Source: Microbacterium sp. (lineage in GTDB: Bacteria > Actinomycetota > Actinomycetes > Actinomycetales > Microbacteriaceae). Taken from it: 64,000 bases of DNA. Below, in pieces: positions 32,764 through 42,026 of the stretch. The stretch spans positions 186,001 to 250,000 of the forward strand of contig JAFKIL010000002.1 of assembly GCA_017306415.1 (NCBI GenBank), written 5' to 3'. A model generated the notes under the pieces. The model searched no databases. It saw only the letters and a program-made list of their open reading frames with translations, and was not told the origin of the DNA. Position 1 is the stretch's first letter. Each line of letters starts with the position of its first letter. The position numbers and the translations under genes are program-made.

Positions 32764-33216
32764 CTACTTGGCGGCGACCACCTGGAGGGTGATCACGGCG
32801 GTGAGGTCGTCGCGGAGGCGGATCGTCGCCTCGTGCTCGCCCACCGACTTGATCGGAGAGGTGATGTGGATCTTGCGCTTGTCGAGGTCGCCGAGGCCGG
32901 CGGCCTTGACGGCATCCGCCACGTCGCCGGTCTTGACGGCGCCGAAGAGGCGACCCTCGGAACCGGCCTTCACCGCGAGGCGGACCGTGTTGTTCTCGAG
33001 CGCGTCCTTGAGGGCCACGGCCTCCTCGTGGTCGTGGATCGCGCGGGAGTCACGGGCCGCGCGAATCGACGCGACCTGCTTCTCGCCGCCGCGCGACCAT
33101 GCGACCGCGAAGCCCTGGGGGATGAGGTAGTTGCGGGCGTACCCGTTCTTGACCTCGACCACGTCACCGGCGCTGCCCAGCCCGGCGACCTCGTTCGTGA
33201 GAATCAGCTTTGCCAT
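32764..33216 (-). CDS. rplI: 50S ribosomal protein L9
   Basis: A 150-residue large-subunit protein, normal length. The N-terminal domain shows the L9 signature [24 protein letters not shown] (residues 15-38), then a long charged connecting helix, and a C-terminal rRNA-binding domain. AAGGAG lies 7 nt before the ATG. It is the last gene of rpsF-ssb-rpsR-rplI. Confidence 0.98.
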   Translation of the reverse strand: MAKLILTNEVAGLGSAGDVVEVKNGYARNYLIPQGFAVAWSRGGEKQVASIRAARDSRAIHDHEEAVALKDALENNTVRLAVKAGSEGRLFGAVKTGDVADAVKAAGLGDLDKRKIHITSPIKSVGEHEATIRLRDDLTAVITLQVVAAK

Positions 33217-33227
33217 GGGGATGCTCC

Positions 33228-33482
33228 TTAACGGCCGGCGCCGGCGTAGGGCAGGAGAGCCATCTCGCGCGCGTTCTTGATGGCGCGGGCGATGAGGCGC
33301 TGCTCCTGCACGGAGACACCGGTGATACGACGGGCGCGGATCTTCCCGCGCTCCGAGATGAACTTGCGAAGCGTCGCGACGTCCTTGTAGTCGATGACGC
33401 CGACGCGGGTCGGCTTCGCGGGAGCGGCGGTCTTGCCGCCCTTCCGCGGCTTGCGGCGGTCGCCGCTTGACTTTCCAGCCAT
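33228..33482 (-). CDS. rpsR: 30S ribosomal protein S18
   Basis: An 84-residue small-subunit protein that binds S6 in the 30S platform. [26 protein letters not shown] is the S18 signature. The lysine-rich N-terminus ([14 protein letters not shown]) is normal for actinobacteria. It contains no CxxC zinc pair, so it is a zinc-independent-type sequence. It lies between ssb and rplI. Confidence 0.98.
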   Translation of the reverse strand: MAGKSSGDRRKPRKGGKTAAPAKPTRVGVIDYKDVATLRKFISERGKIRARRITGVSVQEQRLIARAIKNAREMALLPYAGAGR

Positions 33483-33538
33483 GTCTCTTCCTTAGGGTGT
33501 GTCGGATGCCTCAGCCCGAGGCGTCCGGAATCTCGTGT

Positions 33539-34042
33539 CTAGAACGGGGTGTCGTCGCCGTAGGAGCCCGGAGCGCTCCACGCGTCGGCGCCACCGGTCG
33601 TGGCGGAACCCGGCGTGGCCCACGGCTCGTCGGCGACCTGCTGCTGCGGGCGCGACTGGCCGCCCCCGCCGCCACCGCCGGCTGCACGCGTGACCTGTGC
33701 GGTCGCGTAGCGCAGCGACGGGCCGATCTCGTCGATCTCGAGCTCGATCGAGGTGCGGTTGTTGCCCTCGCGGTCCTGGTAGGAGCGCTGCTTCAGGCGA
33801 CCGGTCGCGATGACGCGGGAGCCCTTCGTCAGCGAACCCGCCACATGCTCGGCGAACTCGCGCCACACGCTCGCGCGGAGGAACAGCGCTTCGCCGTCCT
33901 TCCACTCGTTCGTCTGGCGGTCGAGGGTGCGGGGCGTCGACGCGATCGTGAAGTTCGCGACGGGCAGCCCGTTCTGCGTGTAACGCAGCTCGGGGTCGGC
34001 CGTGAGGTTGCCCACGACGGTGATGATCGTCTCACCGGCCAT
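33539..34042 (-). CDS. ssb: Single-stranded DNA-binding protein
   Basis: A 167-residue SSB. The OB-fold covers about residues 1-110 ([54 protein letters not shown], with [17 protein letters not shown]). A Gly-rich linker follows, and the acidic C-terminal tip ends DDTPF, the tail that recruits replication and repair proteins. The ATG at 34042 lies 5 bp downstream of the rpsF stop. Confidence 0.97.
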   Translation of the reverse strand: MAGETIITVVGNLTADPELRYTQNGLPVANFTIASTPRTLDRQTNEWKDGEALFLRASVWREFAEHVAGSLTKGSRVIATGRLKQRSYQDREGNNRTSIELEIDEIGPSLRYATAQVTRAAGGGGGGGQSRPQQQVADEPWATPGSATTGGADAWSAPGSYGDDTPF

Positions 34043-34047
34043 CGTCG

Positions 34048-34425
34048 TTACGCCTTCGGGGCCTTCGCCGGGGCGGCAGCCTTGCGGGCGGCCTTCTCGT
34101 CGGAGCGCTTCTTCTCGGACGCGATCATGGCGATGGCCTCCTCGGCCCGCAGGACCTTGGTGCGCATGATCTGCTCGCTGAGCTTCAGCTGGCGGTCGAG
34201 CTCCTGGGTGGCCTCGCTCGACGCGGTGAAGTTGACGACGGCGTAGATGCCCTCGGTCTTCTTCTGGATCTCGTAGGCGAGACGCCGGCGGCCCCAGATG
34301 TCGACGTTGTCGATCGAGCCGCCGTCGTTGGTGATGACCTTGAGGAACTTGTCGAGGTTCGGAGCGACCTGGCGCTCGTCGATCTCGGGGTTCAAGATCA
34401 CCATGAGTTCGTACTGATGCGTCAC
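34048..34425 (-). CDS. rpsF: 30S ribosomal protein S6
   Basis: A 125-residue protein with the S6 fold: [16 protein letters not shown] at the start and [25 protein letters not shown] in the middle. A long Lys/Ala-rich C-terminal tail is common in actinobacteria. It starts with GTG, 7 nt after GGAGG. It heads the operon; its promoter should lie in 34426-34560. In many bacteria S6-S18 autoregulates this mRNA, but I could not identify the motif here. Confidence 0.97.
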   Translation of the reverse strand: MTHQYELMVILNPEIDERQVAPNLDKFLKVITNDGGSIDNVDIWGRRRLAYEIQKKTEGIYAVVNFTASSEATQELDRQLKLSEQIMRTKVLRAEEAIAMIASEKKRSDEKAARKAAAPAKAPKA

Positions 34426-34596
34426 TGACCCACCTCCTTCGGACTAGAACGGCTGACGGGCATTTCCCGGCAGCAGGAGGGTGTGTGCACGTCGCCCGAC
34501 TTCTCGCGCATGAGCGCGTGCGGACAACCCTCCCACTGTACCGGATGCCGCGTCCCACGCCCAATCCCTCATCCAGACTCCGCCCTCGCCCTCACC

Positions 34597-34656
34597 GTTT
34601 ACGGACGGAACACGCCGCGTCGTGCGGCACGCGAGCGGCGTGTTCCGTCCGTAAAC
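34597..34656. terminator. Perfect 22-bp hairpin between rpsF operon and symporter gene
   Basis: Arm 34597-34618 (starting GTTTACGGACGGAACACG) is perfectly complementary to 34635-34656, with a 16-nt loop. It lies 9 bp past the stop of the minus-strand symporter gene and upstream of the rpsF promoter, fitting a terminator of the mannosidase-symporter operon. No T-tract on either side. Confidence 0.7.
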
Positions 34657-34664
34657 AGCCGGGC

Positions 34665-36014
34665 TCAGGATGTGTGGACGGGCGTCCGAAGGCGGTAGAA
34701 GAGGAACGGGACCGCAGAGACGAGGCAGCTCGCGGCGGGGACGAGGGTGAGCCCGATGAAGACGATGTTCTGCATCTGCGGCGTCACCGTCACGCCGGCC
34801 TGGTACCCGGCGATCACGATGATCGCCCCGAACACCAGCACGGCGAGCGCGCTCATGACCTTCGAGACGAAGGTGAGCGTCGAGAACGAGATCCCGTCGT
34901 TTCGGATGCCGGTCCTCCGCTCGATGTCGTCGACCGCGTCCGCGATCATCGTCGTCTGGACCACGACGAAGATGCCGAGGCTCAGCCCGGTGAGGAAGAT
35001 GAAAGCCACCACCGCCACGATGTTCTCGAAACCGGCGACGTACATCAGCACATAGAACACGGCGGCGACCAGCGAGCTCCACAGGATGAGAGACTTCCCC
35101 GTCATCACCCGGAGCACGAGGGGGCAGAGGAACGACGCGAGCACCATGCCCACGATCACGGACGCGCCGATGAGCGTGAAGTACCCCTCGCTGCCGTAGG
35201 CGATCACGACGAAGACGGCGCCGCCGGCCTGCACCATGTTCCGACCGAAGCCGAGCACCGATCCGAGGAGCACCATCAGCAGCGGTGTGTTCTTGAACAG
35301 CGTCGTGAACAGCTGTCGGAAGCCCAGCCGCTCGCGGTCGCCCCGCGCTCTCTCGCGCGTGTTGAAGAACGCGAGCACGAACAGGCCCATGCCGATGACG
35401 GATGCCGCAGCCACCGCCAGGGTCCATCCCGCCGCCGTCGTCTGCGGTGAGAAGCTCAGCGCGAGCGCCAGCCAGGGGAGCCCCAGCGTGGCGAGGCCGA
35501 GCGAGATCCCCCCGAACGCGCGCACCCGCGCGACCACCCCGGTGCGCTCCCTCGGATCGGGGAACGCCGAGCCGATGAGTCCCCAGAACGGCACATCGCA
35601 CACCGTGTAGGCGAAACCCCACAGGAAGTAGCAGACGCCGAAGAACACGAGCTTGCCCGGCTCGGGGACATCGGGGATCGCGAACAGCAGCGTCGACAGC
35701 ACCGCGACCGGCACGGTCGAGAAGAGGATGTACGGCCGCATCTTTCCCCAGCGCGTGTGCGTCATGTCCACGACGCTGCCCATCACGGGATCGCTGACGG
35801 CATCGGCGAGCTTGGCCACCGTGATGATGATCGTGACGACGGCCATCCCCTGCACGCTGATGTGCGCGTACTCGAGCAGGTACACCAGGATGAACGTCGT
35901 CACCGTGGTCAGCACGAGGTTCTGGCCGAACCCGGCGGCGATGATCGAGCTGCGCTGGAGGCGTGGCGTCAGCGCACGGCCGCGGCGCGTGAGGAGTGTT
36001 TCCGTGTCGGTCAC
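34665..36014 (-). CDS. GPH/MelB-like sugar:cation symporter (MFS fold)
   Basis: A 449-residue inner-membrane transporter with about 12 membrane helices. DPVMGSVVDMTHTRWGKMRPYIL near residues 75-97 is the glycoside-pentoside-hexuronide symporter signature, with the cation-site Asp region and the conserved R-W-G-(K/R)-x-R-P. It probably takes up mannosides or oligosaccharides for the adjacent alpha-mannosidase. The GTG start lies 1 bp after the mannosidase stop, with AGGGG 6 nt upstream, so the two genes are tightly coupled. Confidence 0.92.
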   Translation of the reverse strand: MTDTETLLTRRGRALTPRLQRSSIIAAGFGQNLVLTTVTTFILVYLLEYAHISVQGMAVVTIIITVAKLADAVSDPVMGSVVDMTHTRWGKMRPYILFSTVPVAVLSTLLFAIPDVPEPGKLVFFGVCYFLWGFAYTVCDVPFWGLIGSAFPDPRERTGVVARVRAFGGISLGLATLGLPWLALALSFSPQTTAAGWTLAVAAASVIGMGLFVLAFFNTRERARGDRERLGFRQLFTTLFKNTPLLMVLLGSVLGFGRNMVQAGGAVFVVIAYGSEGYFTLIGASVIVGMVLASFLCPLVLRVMTGKSLILWSSLVAAVFYVLMYVAGFENIVAVVAFIFLTGLSLGIFVVVQTTMIADAVDDIERRTGIRNDGISFSTLTFVSKVMSALAVLVFGAIIVIAGYQAGVTVTPQMQNIVFIGLTLVPAASCLVSAVPFLFYRLRTPVHTS

Positions 36015-36015
36015 G

Positions 36016-38934
36016 TCAGGCCCCTAGTCGGATGGTCTTGATCTCGAACGCGCCGAACGCGAGGGCACCGAGATCGACGGGACCGAGCGGAGCCTCGAGC
36101 AGATCCGTCTCCACCGCGCGCGAGTGGGGGAGCGTGGTACGCAGGGCCGTCGAGGTCGGACGCCCGAGGCTCTCGTAGAGGCGCAGGATGACGCCGTTCC
36201 CGTCTTCGGCGGGCTTCACCGTCTCGACGATGACCGCGTCTCCGTCCACCTCGACCGCGCTCGGGAACGGCGCCGCACCGCCGATCAGCAGCGGGTTGTT
36301 GAGCCGATAGCCCTCGGCGATCACCGACGGCAGGTCACCCGGTTCGAAAGGAGTGAACGCGTAGACGAACTCGTGGCTGCCACGATCGGCCGTCTTGTCG
36401 GGGAAGGTCGGCGAGCGCAGCAGGTTGAGGCTCACCACGCCGTTCTTCGCGCGGTGCCCGTACTTGCCGTCGTTGAGGAGGGCGAAGCCGCCGTCCTCGT
36501 CCTGCACGGCGAGCCACTTGTGCGCGCACACCTCGAACTGCGCCTTCTCGACCGAGTCGCGCTCGGTCGTGGGACGCGCGATGTGGCCGAACTGGATCTC
36601 GCACAGGGCCTCGGGGCCGAAGTGCGCCGGGACGAACTCGGCGCGCAGCATCCGGTGCGTCTCGTGCCAGTCGACGACCGTCTCGAAGCGGACGACAGCG
36701 CTCTCGGCCTCCAGCACGATCCGCTGGTGCACGGTGACCTTCGGCGCCCGATACACGTGATAGCGCACGACGTTCGGACCCTCGATCGCGGTGCGGACAT
36801 CGGTCGCGGTCAGCGTGACGGACGGCAGGTCGCGATAGTTCTGGGCGATGTCCCACGCGTCGAACGGGAACTGGAACGGGTCGCGGAAGACGACGAGCCG
36901 GTTCAGCCCCTCGCCGGCGTGCTCGCCGCCTGCGGCATCCGTGCACGACACGATCTCGCCCCCGGCGCCGAACCTGAGCGTCAGCACCCCGTTCGTCAGG
37001 GAGTCGGCCGTGTACGCGAGCTGCGGTGTCGCGGGGGCGGGACGAAGGGCGGATGCCGCGTACGGACCGACATCCGCGTGCATCCACTCGCCGCCCACCT
37101 TGACGAACTCGCTCCGGGCGAGGCCCGTCAGGTTCGTTGCGGTGGGCACATCCGTCGCCGGGAGCCGGGCGGTCAGGCCGGCGATGTGCACGTCGAGCGC
37201 GGCGTCGAGCGCCCGATACGCCTCGACGGCCTCGGCGTTCACCCGCGCGATCGAGGAGCCCGGGATGATGTCGTGGAACTGGTTGAGCAGCACGGCCTTC
37301 CAGTGCGCGTCCAGCGCGTGCTCGTCGCCGCCGCTGAGCACCGCGAGCGCCTCGGCGTCGTGCAGCTTCCGCTCGAGCAGACGGTTGTAGCGCTTGATCG
37401 CGCCCTGGGTCGTGTAGGTGCCCTGGTGCGTCTCGAGGTAGAGCTCGCCGACATGCGTGTGCGCGACCTCCTGCTGCTCGAGCGCACGGAAGAACGCGTC
37501 GGCCTTCGCGTACTCCACCTTCGGCAGGCCGCGCAGGTCATGCTCGCGCCGCGTCACCTCGAGGTGGACCTCGCCCGGGCCGCCGCCGCCGTCGCCGGCG
37601 CCGTACACGAGGAGCGCGGTGCCGAGGTCGCGCTCGGGGTACTGGCGGATGCCCTTGAGCAGGCCGTCCGCCGCGCCGCGGCTGTTGTAGTCGCCCTCCG
37701 GCGGCATGTGCACGAGCACCGTCGAACCGTCGATGCCCTGCCACCGGAACGTGCGGTGGGGGAAGACGTTGACCTTGTTCCATGCGAGCTTGATGGTCTG
37801 GAACCAGTCCATCCCGCTCTTGCGCAGGATCTGCGGCAGGTTGCCGTTGTAGCCGAACGTGTCGGGCAGCCAGCACAGGCGCATGTCCTCGCGCGCGATG
37901 CCGAACTCCTCCTCGAGGAAACGGCGGCCGTGCAGCGCCTGACGCACGAGCGACTCGCCGCTCGGCAGGTTGGTGTCGGGCTCGACCCAGAACGCCCCCT
38001 GCAGTTCCATGCGGCCCGTGGCGACAGCATCCTTCATGCGCTGGAAGAGCGCCGGATGCTCGTGCTTCATCCACTGCATCTGCTGCGGCTGGCTCGTGCC
38101 GTAGAGATACCCCTCGGTGCGGTCGATGTTGTTCAGCGCCCGCGTGTAGGTGCGCGCCGCCTTCCGTCGCGTCTCGCGCAGCGGCCAGAGCCACGCCATG
38201 TCGAGGTGGCCGTGACCGATCGCGCTGTACACGAACCCGCTGTCGCTCGGCGCGGCGAGCAGGGGGGCCAGGTTGCCGCGGGCTCCTGCGATATCGCCCT
38301 TCCTGAAGCGCCGGTATGCCTCGCGCAACCCGTGGTTCACCTCCCCGGCGAGCGCCGCGTCGTCGGTCGCGTCGGCCAGCACGGCGAGTGTCAGGTAGTC
38401 GTAGTAGAAGGCGAAGGCGGCCTCGTCGCGGTGGGCGAGGTGGGCGCCGTGGAACACCGGCTTGCCGACGTCGTAGAGCAGCCATCCGTTGTACGCGACG
38501 TCCGCGTAGAACTCGACGCGTCCGTCGGCATCGGGCTCGACGAGCACGCGGCGGTACTTCCCGCCCGCATGGGGGAGGTCGCCCTGGATCCACACCGTGC
38601 TGACCGCGTCGAGCACCTCGCCGTCGGCCGAGAACACCAGCCCCTCGCCCCGGATGCCGAGCATCACCATCGCGTCGCGTGAGCCGGGCGGAACACTGCC
38701 GGTGATCCGCAGCCACGCGCAGTCGAAGGTGTCGCCCCATGCTGTGCCCGGCGTGAGCGGGCGGAAGGCGCTCCGGTCGAGCTCGGCGAACGGGGTCGGT
38801 TCCGGCGAGGTCGCGATCTCGGCGGTCAGGTCGGCGACCTTCGTATGGATGCGGTCGCGGATGCGCAGGATCCGGCGGTACTCGGCCGGCCGGCGCAGGG
38901 CGTAGCCGCCGAGCTCCGCGATCAGGCCGGGCAT
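36016..38934 (-). CDS. Alpha-mannosidase, glycoside hydrolase family 38
   Basis: A large cytoplasmic hydrolase of 972 residues, normal for bacterial GH38. The N-terminal region precedes the catalytic barrel. IGHGHLDMAWLWPLRETRRK carries the zinc-binding His-x-Asp, and LCWLPDTFGYNGNLPQILRKSGM holds the catalytic Asp. QFHDIIPGSSI is another family motif with a zinc His-Asp. The C-terminal beta-sandwich domain is GH38C-like. No signal peptide is present, consistent with action on imported mannosides. I chose the ATG at 38934 with GGAGG 6 nt upstream; the ATG at 38940 sits too close to the same site. It is co-transcribed with the symporter. Confidence 0.94.
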   Translation of the reverse strand: MPGLIAELGGYALRRPAEYRRILRIRDRIHTKVADLTAEIATSPEPTPFAELDRSAFRPLTPGTAWGDTFDCAWLRITGSVPPGSRDAMVMLGIRGEGLVFSADGEVLDAVSTVWIQGDLPHAGGKYRRVLVEPDADGRVEFYADVAYNGWLLYDVGKPVFHGAHLAHRDEAAFAFYYDYLTLAVLADATDDAALAGEVNHGLREAYRRFRKGDIAGARGNLAPLLAAPSDSGFVYSAIGHGHLDMAWLWPLRETRRKAARTYTRALNNIDRTEGYLYGTSQPQQMQWMKHEHPALFQRMKDAVATGRMELQGAFWVEPDTNLPSGESLVRQALHGRRFLEEEFGIAREDMRLCWLPDTFGYNGNLPQILRKSGMDWFQTIKLAWNKVNVFPHRTFRWQGIDGSTVLVHMPPEGDYNSRGAADGLLKGIRQYPERDLGTALLVYGAGDGGGGPGEVHLEVTRREHDLRGLPKVEYAKADAFFRALEQQEVAHTHVGELYLETHQGTYTTQGAIKRYNRLLERKLHDAEALAVLSGGDEHALDAHWKAVLLNQFHDIIPGSSIARVNAEAVEAYRALDAALDVHIAGLTARLPATDVPTATNLTGLARSEFVKVGGEWMHADVGPYAASALRPAPATPQLAYTADSLTNGVLTLRFGAGGEIVSCTDAAGGEHAGEGLNRLVVFRDPFQFPFDAWDIAQNYRDLPSVTLTATDVRTAIEGPNVVRYHVYRAPKVTVHQRIVLEAESAVVRFETVVDWHETHRMLRAEFVPAHFGPEALCEIQFGHIARPTTERDSVEKAQFEVCAHKWLAVQDEDGGFALLNDGKYGHRAKNGVVSLNLLRSPTFPDKTADRGSHEFVYAFTPFEPGDLPSVIAEGYRLNNPLLIGGAAPFPSAVEVDGDAVIVETVKPAEDGNGVILRLYESLGRPTSTALRTTLPHSRAVETDLLEAPLGPVDLGALAFGAFEIKTIRLGA

Positions 38935-39028
38935 CCGCATCCTCCCTCCGGCGCCGCTGTGCGACCAGTTCGACAACCCTATCCGCGGCGAGGTCGGACG
39001 CCGGCGAACGCCCCGGTAGCGTGAACCT

Positions 39029-40018
39029 ATGGAATGGACGGCGGATGCCGCAGCCGGCGACTGGCTGCGCGAGCGCATCGACGACCCGTGGCGCGCCACG
39101 ATGCACGACGTGGTGCCGCGTGGCTTCCCGGCGTACGCGCGCATCTTCCACCCCGCCACGCGCGACCGGCCGATCGGCGACGAGTGGCCGGGGATCCCGT
39201 ACGCGAAACATCGGCGGGAGTGGGACGCGTTCCAGGCGCGGGACCCGCAGATCGAGGTCGAGCGCGTGAGCTGGGCCGACACGGCCCGGGCCATGGGCAC
39301 GACGATGCACGCGACCGCGCAGTGGAACCGGATCGTGGCGCCGGGGCGCATCGTCGAGAACGAGGACGGGCCCCGGGATGCCGCGGGCTGGCGCTACACG
39401 GACCCGGATGTCGGACAGCTGCCCGCCGACCTGTTCGCCGTGCTCGCGAGCCACCTCGTCGCCGGCCCGACGCCGGGTTACGCCGCTCTCTGGGAGGGGA
39501 ACGGGGCGCTCCTGGGCTTCATGGGGGAGTCGCCGTCGCGCGTCTTCTTCCAGTTCTCCGACGACGCGGCCGACTCGGAGGAGATCGCCCGGCACAACCG
39601 GATGCTCGGCCGCTCGACCAAGGACCGGTTCAACGACGCGTTCCGCCAGCCCACGTGGCAGGAGGGCATCCTCTCGCGCCCGATCTCCGAAGGGCCGCGG
39701 CTCGAGCTCCCCGGGCGCGCGTACGTGGTCTTCGACGGCGACCTCGCCGGGTTCGCATCGCCGGAGTGGTTCCTCGACGTCCCGTGGCGCGACCGCATCG
39801 CGGAGGAGCACGGCTTCGAGCCGTCCGCCCTGTCGCCGAGCCTGCTGTGGCCAGACGACCGCTCCTGGGTCGTGGTGAGCGAGGTCGACTACGACTCCAC
39901 CATCGTCGGGGCCGATCCGACGCTCATCCGGGCGATCTGCGCCGACCCCCGACTGGAGGCGATCCCGATCGCGGCCGACACCGACCTGACCTGGGATGCC
40001 GACGAGGTGAACCGATGA
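39029..40018 (+). CDS. Hypothetical soluble protein
   Basis: A 329-residue protein rich in Trp, Asp and Pro, with no signal peptide or membrane segment. Conserved-looking stretches are HDVVPRGFPAYARIFHPA, EWPGIPYAKHRREW and LLWPDDRSWVVVSEVDYDSTIVG. I have seen similar uncharacterised proteins in actinobacteria but cannot name a family. Its stop overlaps the start of the next gene as ATGA, so the two are probably functionally linked. Confidence 0.8.
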   Translation: MEWTADAAAGDWLRERIDDPWRATMHDVVPRGFPAYARIFHPATRDRPIGDEWPGIPYAKHRREWDAFQARDPQIEVERVSWADTARAMGTTMHATAQWNRIVAPGRIVENEDGPRDAAGWRYTDPDVGQLPADLFAVLASHLVAGPTPGYAALWEGNGALLGFMGESPSRVFFQFSDDAADSEEIARHNRMLGRSTKDRFNDAFRQPTWQEGILSRPISEGPRLELPGRAYVVFDGDLAGFASPEWFLDVPWRDRIAEEHGFEPSALSPSLLWPDDRSWVVVSEVDYDSTIVGADPTLIRAICADPRLEAIPIAADTDLTWDADEVNR

Positions 40019-41211
40019 GCTCCGCGACGCCGGCGCCCCGGGCCGCGGCATCCGTCGACGACTCCGCCCTCACCCAGCCGGTCGACCGCGCGGCGGTGCG
40101 GGCCTTCGTGCGCGAGCTCAAGGCGCAGGGCCGCTACCCCTCGCGTGCCGCCGGGTCGATCGTGTCGCTCGTCATGTTCGCCGTCATCGGCGTGGTCTTC
40201 CTCGTCGTCGGCTCGACCGTCGTCGGCTCGTTCATCAGCGCCGGGCTGTCCAGCGGGGGTGCGCTCGGAGCGGTGTTCGTGATCGTGCCGATCGTGTTCG
40301 TCGCGGCGGTGCTCGCGGTGCTCGTGACGTTCGCGGTCCGGTTCTTCGGCCTCGCCGGGGCGGCGCGGTGGTACCGGCTCGACCGCTTCGCGACCGCGAA
40401 CGGCCTGTCGTTCCAGCCCGTGGCGAGCGACCCGCCGCTGCCCGGGATGATCTTCGGCCGGGGCACGGCGCGCCGCGCATCCGATCTCGTCCACGGCGAC
40501 AGCCAGCGCTTCGTCGAGTTCGCGAACTACCAGTACACGACCGGATCAGGCAAGGAGCAGACGACGCACCGCTGGGGGTACGTCGCGATCAAGCTCGACG
40601 TGCCGCTCCCGAACATCGTGCTGGACGCGAAGAGCAACGACAGCGTCTTCGGATCGAACCTCCCCGCGACCTTCGACCGCTCGCAGCGGCTGAGCCTCGA
40701 GGGCGACTTCGACAGCTACTTCACGCTCTACTGCCCGGACGGCTACCAGCGCGACGCGCTCTACCTGTTCACGCCGGACATCATGGCGCGGTTCGTCGAC
40801 CACGCCGCGGCGCTCGACGTCGAGATCGTCGACGACTGGCTGTTCCTCTACGCAAAGCGCGACCTGTCGACCCTCGACCCGGCGACGTGGTCGTGGCTGT
40901 TCTCGGTCGTGGGGGCGCTCCTCGACAAGCTCGCCCAGTGGGGTCGCTGGCGCGACGACCGGCTGACAGCGGATGCCGCAGCCCGGCCGACTGCGGACGC
41001 GGCCGCCGCGGCGACCGGAGCCACAGCAGGGGCGGGAGCGACAGCGGGGGCCGCGGCATCCGTTCCGTTCGCCGTGCCCGCGGCGCTCCTGCGGCCGCCG
41101 CCCGGTGTGGCCGCGGGTGGGCGACGGCTGAAGCAGCGCGTCCCCGCGGCGGCGATCGTGATCTTCGTCGTGTTCGCTGCGATCTGGGTCTGGTTCTTCC
41201 TGCTGCACTGA
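40015..41211 (+). CDS. Hypothetical membrane protein with large cytoplasmic or extracytoplasmic domain
   Basis: A 398-residue protein. Two membrane helices lie near residues 48-75 and 83-108. A soluble domain of about 200 residues follows (WYRLDRFATANGLSFQPVAS, with RFVEFANYQYTTGSGKEQTTHRWGYVAIKLD), then an Ala/Thr-rich linker, and a C-terminal membrane helix (AAIVIFVVFAAIWVWFFLL). The soluble domain resembles DUF3137-type sequences in general pattern only. Start overlaps the previous gene by 4 bp. Function unknown. Confidence 0.75.
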   Translation: MSSATPAPRAAASVDDSALTQPVDRAAVRAFVRELKAQGRYPSRAAGSIVSLVMFAVIGVVFLVVGSTVVGSFISAGLSSGGALGAVFVIVPIVFVAAVLAVLVTFAVRFFGLAGAARWYRLDRFATANGLSFQPVASDPPLPGMIFGRGTARRASDLVHGDSQRFVEFANYQYTTGSGKEQTTHRWGYVAIKLDVPLPNIVLDAKSNDSVFGSNLPATFDRSQRLSLEGDFDSYFTLYCPDGYQRDALYLFTPDIMARFVDHAAALDVEIVDDWLFLYAKRDLSTLDPATWSWLFSVVGALLDKLAQWGRWRDDRLTADAAARPTADAAAAATGATAGAGATAGAAASVPFAVPAALLRPPPGVAAGGRRLKQRVPAAAIVIFVVFAAIWVWFFLLH

Positions 41212-41243
41212 CCGTGCGCGGTGCGATCCGTGCGCGGATGACC

Positions 41244-41310
41244 GGTTTGGGGCGCGTTCACGTCGTTGGGGCGCATTTTCGCCGCCCCAACGGACGAGAC
41301 GCGCCCCAAC
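41244..41310. terminator. Long imperfect hairpin between convergent genes
   Basis: Arms 41244-41273 and about 41283-41310 pair as GGGGCGCGT plus GTTGGGGCG blocks separated by a short mismatched stretch, with a loop around TTTTC. The motif TTGGGGCGC occurs twice in the left arm. It lies 33 bp after the plus-strand gene and 48 bp before the 3' end of the minus-strand TMEM175-like gene. Confidence 0.6.
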
Positions 41311-41357
41311 CCCTTCATGAGGGACCGAGGCACGGCCCGGGCGCCCGCAACTCGACG

Positions 41358-42023
41358 TCAGGCCGTGCGCTTCGGCCGGCGGGGCGCGTGCAGCGCGCGG
41401 GCGAAGAGCCCCTGCACCGGGCCCGTGAGCACCATCACGAACATCGGCCAGTAGCCGAGCTGGGGGTAGATGCGAGCGACCGTGAGCGCGACGCCGAACA
41501 GCACCGCCATGGCGAGGTCGACCGCCATCCCCCGGCGGAGCACGGCGGCGGTGAGGTGGTGGAGCTCCGGATGCCTGGCCAGGTAGATGCGCGTCACGAG
41601 GAGCAGCAGGCACGTGACGATCATGCTGCCGATGTAGAGCGTCTTGACGAGGTCGTCGGTGTCCTTCATCTGCCCGGACATCGCCGTCGCGACCGGCAGC
41701 CACACGATGGAGAGCAGCCACGCCATCGTGATCCACAGGAGCGGCACCGACACCCGGTCGACCCCGGCGAACAGGCGGTGGTGGTTCATCCAGAACATCG
41801 CGATGATCACGAAGCTCAGGACGAAGCTGAGGAGCTGGCCCTGGTGCTCGTCGATCCAGACCGCCGCGCCGTGATCTGCGGCCGCGGCCTCCCCGACGCT
41901 CTCCATGAGCGGCAGGATGAGGAGCGTCATCGCGATGGCAACGACCGCGTCGATGAACGCCTTCGCCCGGTCGGCGTCGTAGATGCGCCGTTCCTCGTCG
42001 CTCTCGGTGCCGCTCTCCGCCAT
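41358..42023 (-). CDS. TMEM175-like (DUF1211) potassium-channel family protein
   Basis: A 221-residue membrane protein with six hydrophobic segments. The first, RAKAFIDAVVAIAMTLLILPL (about residues 19-39), matches the pore-lining S1 segment of the DUF1211/TMEM175 family. The usual F-S-D reads F-I-D here. FWMNHHRLF after the third segment is also family-typical. Bacterial members are tetrameric potassium-leak channels with one such unit per subunit. The start ATG at 42023 lies 3 bp from the end of the transporter operon upstream, so it may be the last cistron of that operon. Confidence 0.85.
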   Translation of the reverse strand: MAESGTESDEERRIYDADRAKAFIDAVVAIAMTLLILPLMESVGEAAAADHGAAVWIDEHQGQLLSFVLSFVIIAMFWMNHHRLFAGVDRVSVPLLWITMAWLLSIVWLPVATAMSGQMKDTDDLVKTLYIGSMIVTCLLLLVTRIYLARHPELHHLTAAVLRRGMAVDLAMAVLFGVALTVARIYPQLGYWPMFVMVLTGPVQGLFARALHAPRRPKRTA

Positions 42024-42026
42024 GCG

